Of a stretch of 64,000 nt of DNA, positions 8,776-16,949 are shown one piece after another (positions within the stretch are counted from its first letter, which is position 1; each line of letters starts with the position of its first letter). A model generated the notes under the pieces. It was not told where the DNA came from and did no database searches. It was given only the letters and a program-made list of their open reading frames with translations. This stretch comes from Sphingomonas sp. HITSZ_GF (GTDB taxonomy: Bacteria; Pseudomonadota; Alphaproteobacteria; Sphingomonadales; Sphingomonadaceae), in the NCBI RefSeq assembly GCF_029543155.1, contig NZ_JARQXA010000003.1, positions 434,001 through 498,000 on the forward strand, read 5' to 3'. A program made the position numbers and the translations under genes.

Positions 8776-8903
8776 TCCTCCCCCGGAGGGGGAGGGGGAC
8801 CAGCGAAGCTGGTGGAGGGGGCTTGCCACGAGCGATATCGCCTGTTGCGTCCCCTCTCCACCACCGCCTTCGGCGGCGGTCCCCCTCTCCCTCCGGGAGA
8901 GGA
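8776..8903. repeat. GC-rich intergenic dyad repeat, copy 2
   Basis: Same family as copy 1: it begins TCCTCCCCCGGAGG, contains the GGACCAGCGAAGCTGG hairpin arm and the ACCGCCTTCGGCGGCGGT hairpin, and ends CTCCGGGAGAGGA. It carries the central GATATCGCC in the opposite orientation to copy 1. It fills most of the gap between the IclR and MFS genes. The two copies flank the IclR gene, so recombination between them could invert or delete it. Confidence 0.7.
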
Positions 8904-8988
8904 ATGCGCGACGCCAGGACAATAACCAAAACATCCCCGATGCCCCGCCCATGCAGGCGCGGGCACGCCCATCATCGAGAGGAATGCC

Positions 8989-10287
8989 ATGTCCCACGAT
9001 CCCCGCGCGGCGATCGCCGCTGAACCGATGCGGCTGGCGCAGATCGCGGTCGTCGCGATCTGCATCGCCCTGAATGCGCTCGACGGCTTCGACGTGCTGG
9101 CGATCAGCTTCGCCGCGCCCGGGATCGCGAAGGAATGGGGCGTCGACAAGGGCACGCTCGGCATCGTGCTGTCGATGGAGCTGATCGGCATGGCGGCCGG
9201 ATCGGTGCTGCTCGGCAATGTCGCCGACCGGATCGGGCGGCGGCCGACGATCCTGGGCTGCCTGTGCGTGATGGCGATCGGCATGTTCGCCGCCGCGCAT
9301 GCCACCGGCGTGGAGATGCTCTCGGCGATCCGGCTGTTCACCGGGCTCGGCATCGGCGGGATGCTTTCGGCGACCAGCGCGATGGTCGCGGAATTCTCGA
9401 ACACCAGGCGGCGCGGGCTGAACACCGTGCTCAACATCGCCGGCTATTCGACCGGAGCGATCCTGGGCGGGCTGGTCGCCTCGGCGCTGCTCGCCGGGAG
9501 CGGCGACTGGCGCAGCGTGTTCCTGTTCGGCGGTGCGATGACGTTGGTGGCGCTGCCGCTGGCCTGGTTCCTGCTGCCGGAATCGATCGACTCGCTGCTG
9601 GCCCGGCGGCCGGCAAGGGCGCTGGAAGCGATCAACCGGACGCTTGCGAAGCTGCGCCATGCGCCGATCGCGGAGTTGCCCGCCCCCGATCCGGAGCGGG
9701 CCCGGCCTTCGATCCTTGCGCTGTTTTCGACCAGCTACCGGTTGCCGACCGTACTGCTGACCATCGCCTATTTCGCGCAGATCACCTTCTTCTACTACAT
9801 CCAGAAATGGGTGCCGAAGATCGTCGTCGACATGGGCTTCGACGCGGCGCAGGCCGGGCGGGTGCTGGTGGCGGCGAATGTCGGCAATCTGCTGGGCGCA
9901 CTGGTGATCGGGCTGGCGACGCAGCGGCTGCCGATCCGGCCGCTGATCGGCGGCGCGATGCTGATCGGCGTGGCCGCGATCGGGGTGTTCGGGCTGGGCT
10001 TCCAGGACCTGACCCTGCTCTCGCTGAGCGTCGCGGTGGCGGCGTTCTTCGTCAATGCCGGCGTGGTCGGCATCTATCCGCTGTTGGCGAAGACCTATCC
10101 GGCCGAGCTGCGCGCGAGCGGGACCGGCTTTGTGATCGGCGTGGGGCGGGGTGGCTCGGCGGTGGGGCCGCTGCTCGCCGGAGCGCTGTTCGCGAGTGGC
10201 CAGGGGCTGCTGACCGTGTCGCTGGTGATGGGGCTGGGCGGGATCATCGCGGCGACGGCGATCGCGCTGCTGCGATCGAGAGACTAG
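8989..10287 (+). CDS. MFS transporter, aromatic acid:H+ symporter (AAHS)-like
   Basis: 432 residues with about 12 transmembrane helices. 'ALDGFDVLAISFAAP' in helix 1 is the DGFD signature of the AAHS group, and 'GNVADRIGRRPTI' is the MFS loop 2-3 motif. It probably imports an aromatic or related acid with protons across the inner membrane. A GAGAGGA ribosome-binding site lies before ATG 8989. Its position beside an IclR regulator fits import of the substrate or inducer of the ALDH/SDR pathway. A sugar-acid or niacin-type substrate is a possible alternative. Confidence 0.88.
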   Translation: MSHDPRAAIAAEPMRLAQIAVVAICIALNALDGFDVLAISFAAPGIAKEWGVDKGTLGIVLSMELIGMAAGSVLLGNVADRIGRRPTILGCLCVMAIGMFAAAHATGVEMLSAIRLFTGLGIGGMLSATSAMVAEFSNTRRRGLNTVLNIAGYSTGAILGGLVASALLAGSGDWRSVFLFGGAMTLVALPLAWFLLPESIDSLLARRPARALEAINRTLAKLRHAPIAELPAPDPERARPSILALFSTSYRLPTVLLTIAYFAQITFFYYIQKWVPKIVVDMGFDAAQAGRVLVAANVGNLLGALVIGLATQRLPIRPLIGGAMLIGVAAIGVFGLGFQDLTLLSLSVAVAAFFVNAGVVGIYPLLAKTYPAELRASGTGFVIGVGRGGSAVGPLLAGALFASGQGLLTVSLVMGLGGIIAATAIALLRSRD

Positions 10288-10292
10288 CCGCC

Positions 10293-10363
10293 ATCCCGGC
10301 GAAAGCCGGGATCTTGCGCGGCTCTCTCGCGCCATCGCCTGAGATCCCGGCTTGCGCCGGGAT
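10293..10363. repeat. REP-like palindrome pair, likely bidirectional terminator
   Basis: Two similar GC-rich hairpins: ATCCCGGC-GAAA-GCCGGGAT at 10293-10312 and ATCCCGGC-TTGC-GCCGGGAT at 10344-10363. They lie between the convergent MFS and Lrp genes, where strong hairpins may end both transcripts. A related inverted pair lies at 51529-51624, so this is a dispersed element family and not a unique terminator. Confidence 0.65.
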
Positions 10364-10371
10364 GACGATTG

Positions 10372-10800
10372 TTACTGCACCGAGCGCAGCAGGATGCTTG
10401 TCTCGCTGTTGAGCACGCCCTCAACCGTGCGCATCTCGCGCAGGATCCGGTCGAGGTCAGCGAGCGAGTCCGCATGGACCTCCGCCACCAGGTCCCAGGC
10501 GCCGTTGGTGGTGTGGAGCGCAGTGATCTCGGGCAGACCGCGCAGCGCACGGATCACGGCGCTGGTCGAGGCGCCCGAGACTTCGATCAGCGTGATCGCG
10601 CGGACGCCCTCCCCTGCCCTGCGCTCCTCGGCGCGCACGGTGAAGCCCAGGATCGCGCCGGATTCGATCAGCCGGTCGAGCCGCGCCTGCACGGTGGCGC
10701 GCGAGACCTTGAGTGCCTCGGCCAGCCGCGAGACCGGCGCGCGACCATCGGCGCGGAGCAGCGAGATCAGCTGGCGATCGAGCGAGTCGAGAAGGATCAT
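10372..10800 (-). CDS. Lrp/AsnC family transcriptional regulator
   Basis: 142 residues, the usual length. The N-terminal helix-turn-helix (about 5-50, 'LDRQLISLLRADGRAPVSRLAEAL') is followed by an AsnC-type ligand-binding/oligomerisation domain (about 68-135). It is divergent from ornithine cyclodeaminase, a classic arrangement in which an Lrp-type protein senses an amino acid and activates its catabolic gene. The start ATG 10800 has only a weak ribosome-binding site. Confidence 0.93.
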   Translation of the reverse strand: MILLDSLDRQLISLLRADGRAPVSRLAEALKVSRATVQARLDRLIESGAILGFTVRAEERRAGEGVRAITLIEVSGASTSAVIRALRGLPEITALHTTNGAWDLVAEVHADSLADLDRILREMRTVEGVLNSETSILLRSVQ

Positions 10801-10924
10801 GCAAATTGCCTAGCATCGCCCAGCATTTTGCCAAGTTTTTACCCGACAACCACACATCCCTGCAATTTTTGTCGACAAGCTGCACAGCTATCCTGCGCCG
10901 AACTCGAACAGGAAGGGCAGCAGC
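10801..10924. promoter_or_regulatory. Divergent Lrp/ornithine cyclodeaminase promoter region
   Basis: A 124-bp AT-richer gap with A/T-centred segments flanked by GC (GCAAATTGC at its left end, GCATTTTGCC, GCAATTTTTGTC), the kind of site Lrp/AsnC proteins bind. A one-mismatch relative of the TTACCCGT octamer (TTACCCGA) lies at 10839-10846. AGGAAGG before ATG 10925 is the ribosome-binding site. Promoter boxes cannot be assigned confidently. Confidence 0.4.
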
Positions 10925-11968
10925 ATGACGGTCTATGTCGGCGTGGAGGATCTTTGCAGGCTGGTCGCCGCGATCGGCGTGGAGCCGTTCATCCAGGGCA
11001 TTGCCGAACGGATCGAAAGCGACTTCCGCCGCTGGCCGCAATTCGACAAGGCGCCGCGCTATGCCAGCCATTCGCCCGACGGCGTGATCGAGCTGATGCC
11101 GGCGGCGGACCGGGCGCGGTTCAGCTTCAAATATGTCAACGGCCACCCGAAGAACACGAAGCTCGGGCTACAGACGGTGGCGGCGTTCGGCGTGCTCGCC
11201 GATGTCGACACCGGCTACCCGGTGCTGCTGAGCGAGATGACGCTGCTGACCGCGCTGCGCACCGCTGCCACCTCGGCGCTGGCGGCGCGCTATCTTGCCC
11301 GGCCGGGCAGCCGGACGATGGCACTGATCGGGCTGGGCGCCCAGTCCGAGTTCCAGGCGCTCGGCTTCCGCGCGCTGCTCGGGATCGAGCGGTTGCAGAT
11401 CTGGGACGTCGATCCCGCCGCCACCGCCAAGTTCCGCGCCAACATGGCCGGGCTCGGCTTCGAGGTGGTCGCCGCAGCCTCTGCGCCCGAGGCGGTGCTG
11501 GGCGCGGACATCGTCACCACCGTCACTGCCGACAAGGCGCAGGCGACAATCCTCTCCGACAACATGGTCGGCGCGGGCATCCACATCAACGCAGTGGGTG
11601 GCGACTGCCCGGGCAAGACCGAGCTGGCGCCGGCGATCCTGGCGCGCGGCACCGTGTTCGTCGAATATCCCGAGCAGACGCGGATCGAAGGCGAGATCCA
11701 GCAGATGCCGGCGGATTTCCCGGTGACCGAGCTGTGGCAGGTGTTCACCGGCGAGGCGGCGGGCCGCAGCAGCGCCGACGAGATCACGATCTTCGACTCG
11801 GTCGGCTTCGGGATCGAGGACTTCTCCGCCCTCTCCTATCTCCACGACCTGATCGCCGGGCGCGAGGACATGCGCCGGCTCGACCTGATCGTCGAGCCCG
11901 GCGATCCGCGCGACCTGTTCTCGCTGGTCAGCGGGCGCCGGCCGGCGCCGCAGCAACAGGCGGCGTGA
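10925..11968 (+). CDS. ocd: Ornithine cyclodeaminase
   Basis: 347-residue NAD+-dependent enzyme of the OCD/mu-crystallin family, converting L-ornithine to L-proline and ammonia. Residues matching those described for the Pseudomonas putida enzyme are present at almost identical numbers: Arg45, Lys69 ('FSFKYVNG'), Arg112 and Asp227 ('GGDCPGKTEL'). The nucleotide-binding loop is GLGAQSE at 136-142. AGGAAGG precedes the ATG. It is divergent from an Lrp/AsnC regulator, supporting amino-acid-responsive control. The 3' end overlaps the convergent M28 peptidase gene by 41 nt. Confidence 0.93.
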   Translation: MTVYVGVEDLCRLVAAIGVEPFIQGIAERIESDFRRWPQFDKAPRYASHSPDGVIELMPAADRARFSFKYVNGHPKNTKLGLQTVAAFGVLADVDTGYPVLLSEMTLLTALRTAATSALAARYLARPGSRTMALIGLGAQSEFQALGFRALLGIERLQIWDVDPAATAKFRANMAGLGFEVVAAASAPEAVLGADIVTTVTADKAQATILSDNMVGAGIHINAVGGDCPGKTELAPAILARGTVFVEYPEQTRIEGEIQQMPADFPVTELWQVFTGEAAGRSSADEITIFDSVGFGIEDFSALSYLHDLIAGREDMRRLDLIVEPGDPRDLFSLVSGRRPAPQQQAA

Positions 11969-14171
11969 GCGCGCCCGTCCGCACGATCACCTGCGCATCG
12001 CCGACATGGACGGGTTGCGCGGTGGCGGGTCGGGCTGCCACCAGCGTCTGCGCGGCCGGGCCGGCGCCGTAGAAGGTGCGGCGCCAGACCATATCGGGGC
12101 GCTGGTCCTTGTCGGTGAGCAGCAGCGTCACCTCGAAGCTGCGGCAGCTCTGGCCGGTGCAGCCGATATAGCGCAGCGGGCCGCGCAGCTTGGGCGCGAT
12201 TCCCTGGACGGTGACCGAGCGGACGCGCTCGCCCTGCTTGAAGTAGAATTCCTGCCGATCGGCACGCGGTGAACTGGCGCGCAGGCGGAGCGTGCGGCCG
12301 CTGGGATCGGCAGGATCGGCGGTGATGTCGAGGCTGCCTTCTTCCGCGATCGCCGGCGCGGGTGCCTGCCAGGACTTGCCCCAATCGGCGGGATCGTCGC
12401 TGGCTGCCGGGGCCTTTACGAAGGACGCGGCCGTGCGCATCGCCGGCGGAAGCGCGCCGTTGTCGCGGATCGCGAAGCTGGACTTGCCGTCGATCTGGCG
12501 GTGGACGATCGACAAATGGCGCGGTTGGGTGAGGCTGAAGGCCGGCACGAGCAGCGCCGCCACGCCGGCCAGCGCGAGCAGCACGGCGTTTGCCCCGGGC
12601 GCAGTCCAGGCCAGGGCGGTGCGGAACAACGCGAGGAACAGCAGCAGGAGGACGAGCAGCAGCACGATCGGCGCGGCATGTTCGGGGAACAACCCGTCCT
12701 CGAACCCCGCCGCCACGGGCAGCGCGAGCATCGCGAACAGGACGCCGGCAAGCGCCATCAGCCAGGGCCGTGCCGGCAGGAGGCGCGGCACGAAGCTGCT
12801 CGCCGCCGCGGCGATCAGGAAGAGCAGCGGCCAGGCAGCGAGCACCGAGAGGCCGGGAATGAAGGCGAACAGCCCCAGCACCAGCGCCGAGAGCCAGGCC
12901 CAGGCAGCGGCGGCGAGTTGCACGCCGCCCGGCACCTTGAGCAGCCGCAGCGCGAGCGTCGCGCCCGCCAGCCCGGCCGCGCCCTGTGTGAGGCGCAAGG
13001 CCCAGGGATAGGCGGTGGCATAATCGGCCTCGCTGCGCAGCAGGGCGATGAGCGCGGTAATGCCGATCGCCAGCCCCACCCCGGCGACCAGAGCGGCCAG
13101 CGGCGCAAAGGCCGTACGCAGCGAAGCGCCGGAGCGCGTCCGCACGAAGAGCAGGATCGAGGCACCGAAGCCGATCACCATCAGCCCGAGCGCGAGCGGC
13201 TTGGCGAGCACCAGGAACAGCCAGCCGTTTAGATCGACGAACAGCTTCTGCCCCTCGGCCGCACCCTTCCCTTGCGTCGCGAAGCCGCGCACCGCAGCGA
13301 GCGCGCTGTCGCCCATATGCTGCACGGTGGCACGATCGAGATTGGCGAGATTGTCGAGCGGCGTGTGATAGCGCTTGCCCCCGGCGATCACGGCGAAGTT
13401 CGCGGCATCGACGCCGAGGGGCAGCAGCGCGGTAAGATCGGTATCGTTGGGCAGGATCGAATAGAGGTCGCTCGCCAGCGAATTGGCGGCCGGCACCTGC
13501 CCGCCCGCGGCGAGCGCGGCGACGTCGCGGCCATTGGGCGTGCTCGTCTGGAACATGTTGGCGCGGCCGGTGGTGCCGCGCGCCTCGAGATTGACCACGG
13601 CGCCGACGCGGCGGGCCAGCGGATCCGCCTCGGCAAAGGCCGCCGCGCCGACAAGGCCAGCTTCCTCGGCATCGGTGATCACCACCAGCACCGGGCGCTT
13701 GGGCGGGTTCGCCTTGAGTTGATAGGCAAGCTCCAGCGCCGTGGCGAGACCCATGCCGTCATCCGCCGCGCCGGGGCCGGCGGGCACCGAATCATGATGG
13801 GCGACGATCATGATCGCGTCGTCGCCGGGGGCGGTCACCCAGAAGCGCAGGTTGCGCGGGCGGGCGCAGACTGCGGCCCCTTCTCGCCAGCTGTTGCAAT
13901 GGAAGCGTTCGTCCAGCTCCGGCACGAAGCCCATCGCGCTGACCTGCTGGGTCAACCGCTGCAGCAGCGCCGCATCGGCGGGGGTGCCCGAGGGGTGCGG
14001 CCGCTGATCGCCGAGGATCGTCGTGAGCCGCGCCACCGCGCGCGCGCCGTCGAAAGCGCCGCCGCTGCCGCGGGGCGCACTCTCGCCGATCGGACGCAGC
14101 GTCCAGACCAGCAGCAGTGCGAGGCACAGAGCTGCCAGTTGCCAGCCTGCCGGGCGTACCAAAGTCTTCAT
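11928..14171 (-). CDS. M28 family metallopeptidase with multi-span membrane domain
   Basis: 747 residues. A signal anchor (about 8-25) is followed by a zinc aminopeptidase domain: 'AHHDS' (His125, Asp127), 'AADDGMG' (bridging Asp at 137/138), 'DAEEAG' (Glu169/170) and a later 'YHTPLDN' His give the M28 ligand set. After about residue 315 come roughly 8-9 transmembrane helices and a C-terminal beta-rich domain. The layout resembles ER aminopeptidase-like (Fxna-type) proteins, with the catalytic domain expected in the periplasm. GGGGGATGTC before ATG 14171 is the ribosome-binding site, and a minus-strand TTACCCGT lies 80 bp upstream. It probably trims peptides taken up by the cell. Confidence 0.88.
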   Translation of the reverse strand: MKTLVRPAGWQLAALCLALLLVWTLRPIGESAPRGSGGAFDGARAVARLTTILGDQRPHPSGTPADAALLQRLTQQVSAMGFVPELDERFHCNSWREGAAVCARPRNLRFWVTAPGDDAIMIVAHHDSVPAGPGAADDGMGLATALELAYQLKANPPKRPVLVVITDAEEAGLVGAAAFAEADPLARRVGAVVNLEARGTTGRANMFQTSTPNGRDVAALAAGGQVPAANSLASDLYSILPNDTDLTALLPLGVDAANFAVIAGGKRYHTPLDNLANLDRATVQHMGDSALAAVRGFATQGKGAAEGQKLFVDLNGWLFLVLAKPLALGLMVIGFGASILLFVRTRSGASLRTAFAPLAALVAGVGLAIGITALIALLRSEADYATAYPWALRLTQGAAGLAGATLALRLLKVPGGVQLAAAAWAWLSALVLGLFAFIPGLSVLAAWPLLFLIAAAASSFVPRLLPARPWLMALAGVLFAMLALPVAAGFEDGLFPEHAAPIVLLLVLLLLFLALFRTALAWTAPGANAVLLALAGVAALLVPAFSLTQPRHLSIVHRQIDGKSSFAIRDNGALPPAMRTAASFVKAPAASDDPADWGKSWQAPAPAIAEEGSLDITADPADPSGRTLRLRASSPRADRQEFYFKQGERVRSVTVQGIAPKLRGPLRYIGCTGQSCRSFEVTLLLTDKDQRPDMVWRRTFYGAGPAAQTLVAARPATAQPVHVGDAQVIVRTGALTPPVAAAPAGAR

Positions 14172-14250
14172 GACATCCCCCCTCCAGCCCCGGTTCGTGC
14201 AAGGCCCCGCCGGATCATTCCGGCAAGGTGCCGCTTGTGCAACCCGGCGG

Positions 14251-14258
14251 ACGGGTAA
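14251..14258 (-). promoter_or_regulatory. TTACCCGT octamer upstream of M28 peptidase
   Basis: On the minus strand this reads TTACCCGTCCG, sharing 11 bases with the copy at 241-251. It is 80-87 bp upstream of the M28 start. Shared regulation with the other copies is inferred. Confidence 0.35.
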
Positions 14259-14279
14259 GCCGCCGGGTAGCGCGGCGCT

Positions 14280-15173
14280 TCAGGGCCAGGTGAAAGCGAA
14301 GCGCAGCGTATCGGTCACCGAGCGGCTGGGCACGGTGATGTGCACTTCGCCCTGATAGAGCGCGAACCGGCTGCGCAGGCCATAGGCCGAGAGCGGCTCC
14401 ATCCGCCTGGCCCAGGATTCGGGATCCCAGCGCTCGAGTGCGGTCTCGTCGCGATCCCCCGCCACGATCATCAGCCGGGCGACCCTGGCGATCTTGCCCG
14501 ATTGCAGGCCGGCAACGAAATCGCGCTCCTCCTTGAGCATCTCGCGATCGTGCCAGAACAACGAGGGGCTGGCGGCGACGATCGCATGGAACGCCGCGGG
14601 ACGCGTGAACAGCGTGTGCGCGGCGAACAGCCCGCCCAGCGAATGGCCGAACAGCGCCTGGCGCGCGGGATTGATCGGGAAGCGCTTGCCGATCTCGGTG
14701 CGCAGCGGGCCGGTGAGGAAATCGAGGAACTTGTCCCAGCCGCCATAGCGCACCTTGGCGAGCGCCACGTCCCAGGGCGGCGGCACCGGCCCGCCGGTGT
14801 AATCGTAGATGCGGCGGATGTCATAGGCCGCATCGCCCGGATAGCCGACGCCGACGATGATCGCCTTGCCGACATCCGTACCCTCCTGGATGCGCCGCGC
14901 CTCGGCGAAGCCGGCGAACATCGCGTTTCCGTCGAGCACATAGAGCACCGGGAAGCCGCCTTCGGGCGGCTTGATGTCCGGGCCGGGATAGGAAACGAAG
15001 ATGCGGTAGATCTCGCCGCCGGGCGCGGCCATGTCCCACATCTGGGTGGAGGGCATGGTGTAGCCCGGAACCGCCGGCGGCGCTGCCGGGGCGGCAGGCG
15101 CCTGTTGCGCGCGGGCCCAAGCGGCCGACAGTGCGAGCGCGATTGCCGCGACCGATGCCAGTTTCCGGATCAT
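14280..15173 (-). CDS. Secreted alpha/beta hydrolase (esterase D / IroE-like)
   Basis: 297 residues with an N-terminal signal peptide (cleavage near 'ARAQQA', about 22) and a putative-esterase (PF00756) fold. The nucleophile is Ser178 in GHSLGG; the catalytic His is likely in 'GEVHIT' near 277. Relatives include periplasmic siderophore esterases such as IroE and serine esterases of unknown substrate. Its ATG overlaps the oxidase stop as ATGA, so it is translated with the MTOX-like oxidase and the small secreted protein upstream. The common export signals suggest a periplasmic module acting on one substrate, perhaps an ester or amide. Confidence 0.87.
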   Translation of the reverse strand: MIRKLASVAAIALALSAAWARAQQAPAAPAAPPAVPGYTMPSTQMWDMAAPGGEIYRIFVSYPGPDIKPPEGGFPVLYVLDGNAMFAGFAEARRIQEGTDVGKAIIVGVGYPGDAAYDIRRIYDYTGGPVPPPWDVALAKVRYGGWDKFLDFLTGPLRTEIGKRFPINPARQALFGHSLGGLFAAHTLFTRPAAFHAIVAASPSLFWHDREMLKEERDFVAGLQSGKIARVARLMIVAGDRDETALERWDPESWARRMEPLSAYGLRSRFALYQGEVHITVPSRSVTDTLRFAFTWP

Positions 15174-16408
15174 TCCCCTCCTCCATGCGGCTGATGCTGC
15201 GCGAGCGTGAGCGCAGGCTCGACCTTGCCGGCGCCGAGCACGAGATCGGCGACATGGCGCCCCACCGCCGGGCCATGCTTGAACCCGTGCCCGCTGCCGC
15301 CGCCGACGATCCAGCTGTTCGCCCAGCCGGGATGGCGATCGATCAGCAGGTGGCCATTGTCGCTGTTCTCATATTGGCAGACGCGCGATTCCGCGAGCGG
15401 ACGGTGCGCCAGATCGGGGAAGCGCCGCGCGAGATAGCCGCGCACCCGGGCGAGCGCTTCCTGGGTGACGACGCGGTCCGAAGCATCCGGATCGAAGCTG
15501 GGGCCGTGGCGATCGAGCGCGATCTTGAACCCGCGATATTCGATGTTCGGAAAGCCATAATGCAAATCGATATCGCTGGCATCGACCCAGGCCGGCTGCT
15601 TCCTGCCCTCGAACCGGTCGTCGCCCGGCGCCGGCGCGAAGAAGAACACGTCCTGCCGCGTCGGCACGATGCGGTTGCCCACCACCTCCGGGAACAGCTT
15701 GGGCAGCCAGGGACCGCAGGCGAAGACGAAGCGATCGGCGGTGAGCGTCTCGCCGCCAGTGCCGGTGATCGCCTTGAGCGCCCCGCCCTCGGATCGCGGC
15801 GGATCGACGGCGAACTGGCGGAAGCTGCCGCCGGCCTTCACGAACTCGGCGACCAGCGTCTGGATGCTGCGGCGGGCCATCAGCGCGCCCATCGTCGGCT
15901 GCAGGATGCCCACCGCGATGCCGTCGAAGCTCATCTGCGGCCATCGCCGCGCCAGATCCGCGGCGGCGAGCTTTTCGATCGGAATGCCGAGCGAGCGCTG
16001 GAGCGCGATGCTGTGATCGATCTTCGCGCTGTCCTGCCCATAGATGTAGAGCGCGCCGACCGGCTGGAAGATCGGGCTCTCGTGTCGCTGCGATAGCGCC
16101 TGCCACTCGGCGAGCGATTCCCAGGCCCAGCGCGTGTAAAGCTCGTTGCCGGCATATTCGGTGCGGATCAGCCGCGTCTCGCCACCCGACGAGCTGCGCG
16201 CATGCGCCGCGCCGAACGCGTCGACGAGCAGCACCTTCTCGCCGCGGCGCTGCAGCGTCCAGGCGGTCCAGGCGCCGAACACGCCGGCGCCGACCACGAT
16301 GACGCCCCAACCGCCGGGCTTGCCGCCGCGCGCCGAGGCCGGGCCGATGCCGGCAAGTGCGCCCGCCGCAGCCGCGCCGCCGAGCAGGTTCCGCCGCGAG
16401 AGCGTCAT
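15170..16408 (-). CDS. Tat-exported FAD oxidase (sarcosine oxidase / N-methyltryptophan oxidase-like)
   Basis: 412 residues. The N-terminus has a twin-arginine motif (SRRNLL, 4-9) and a hydrophobic stretch, so the folded flavoprotein is probably exported. The Rossmann loop GAGVFG is at 40-45. Cys343 in 'RVCQYENSDNGHLLIDRHP' matches the cysteine that binds FAD covalently in monomeric sarcosine oxidase and MTOX, and 'GSGHGFKHGP' (371-380) is the family C-terminal motif. It should oxidise a secondary or N-methyl amino acid to an imine, with release of peroxide. It overlaps the genes on both sides by 4 nt (ATGA). Confidence 0.87.
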   Translation of the reverse strand: MTLSRRNLLGGAAAAGALAGIGPASARGGKPGGWGVIVVGAGVFGAWTAWTLQRRGEKVLLVDAFGAAHARSSSGGETRLIRTEYAGNELYTRWAWESLAEWQALSQRHESPIFQPVGALYIYGQDSAKIDHSIALQRSLGIPIEKLAAADLARRWPQMSFDGIAVGILQPTMGALMARRSIQTLVAEFVKAGGSFRQFAVDPPRSEGGALKAITGTGGETLTADRFVFACGPWLPKLFPEVVGNRIVPTRQDVFFFAPAPGDDRFEGRKQPAWVDASDIDLHYGFPNIEYRGFKIALDRHGPSFDPDASDRVVTQEALARVRGYLARRFPDLAHRPLAESRVCQYENSDNGHLLIDRHPGWANSWIVGGGSGHGFKHGPAVGRHVADLVLGAGKVEPALTLAQHQPHGGGE

Positions 16409-16869
16409 TGGCCCTGCCCCGATCCGGGGTTGGCGGCACGCCAGGCATCGAGCCGGGCCAGCCAGTCGGCGGCGAACATCGGCCCCTGTGCCGTGGTCTC
16501 GCTATGCGACGCGACATTCCTGCGGATCTCGAGCCAGAAGGCAGGACCCGTCGCCAGGCCGAGCGCCTTCGCCTTGGCATCCATCGCCGCCTGCTGCGCC
16601 GGCGTGACGGGGGCGGTGGGATGCGGCTTGAACAGCAGCACGTCCCAGCCTTCGCCTTCCTGGTGGAGGAACATCTGGGTGCGCGGCTGGCCGCCCGCCG
16701 CCGAGACTTCGTCCCACTGGGCGAGCTTGCGGATAAAGGCTTCCTGGCGGCCCGGCACCAGGCGGAACACCTCGAAGCTGGCCATCGGAACGGCCGGCTC
16801 CGCCGCCGGCGGCCGGGCAAAGCCGATCGCCGGCACGAGCAGGACCGCAAGCAGCGTAACCACCTTCAT
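16405..16869 (-). CDS. Small secreted protein of unknown function
   Basis: 154 residues from ATG 16869, chosen because AGGGGAG lies 7-8 nt upstream and a signal peptide begins at once (MKVVTLLAVLL, cleavage near residue 18). An in-frame start at 16920 would add a non-signal-like leader. The mature part has no cysteine pair or motif I recognise; 'FRLVPGRQEAFIRKLAQWDE' hints at an ABM/EthD-like ferredoxin fold, which is only a guess. It is the first gene of the oxidase-esterase operon, overlapping the oxidase by 4 nt, with a TTACCCGT palindrome 61-73 bp upstream. Confidence 0.75.
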   Translation of the reverse strand: MKVVTLLAVLLVPAIGFARPPAAEPAVPMASFEVFRLVPGRQEAFIRKLAQWDEVSAAGGQPRTQMFLHQEGEGWDVLLFKPHPTAPVTPAQQAAMDAKAKALGLATGPAFWLEIRRNVASHSETTAQGPMFAADWLARLDAWRAANPGSGQGQ

Positions 16870-16929
16870 CTTCGATCTCCCCTGTTGAACCAGGCTGTCT
16901 CCGTTCGGAAATCGCGGCAAGCGCCGCAG

Positions 16930-16943
16930 CGGGTATTACCCGT
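16930..16943. promoter_or_regulatory. CGGGTA-T-TACCCG palindrome containing TTACCCGT
   Basis: A perfect 6+6 bp palindrome with a 1-bp centre at 16930-16942, extended to TTACCCGT at 16936-16943. It sits 61-73 bp upstream of the small secreted protein start and just after the permease stop codon. It is the most symmetric of the TTACCCGT sites and could show the full operator. Confidence 0.4.
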
Positions 16944-16949
16944 GTGCGG

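Noticed and set aside
7825..8903. CRISPR array or insertion sequence
   Set aside because: Copies are few, unevenly spaced and have internal dyads with no unique equal-length spacers, no Cas genes and no transposase ORF.
16408..16920. Longer start (ATG 16920) for the small secreted protein
   Set aside because: It would put 17 non-signal residues before a typical signal peptide, and ATG 16869 has a good AGGGGAG ribosome-binding site.
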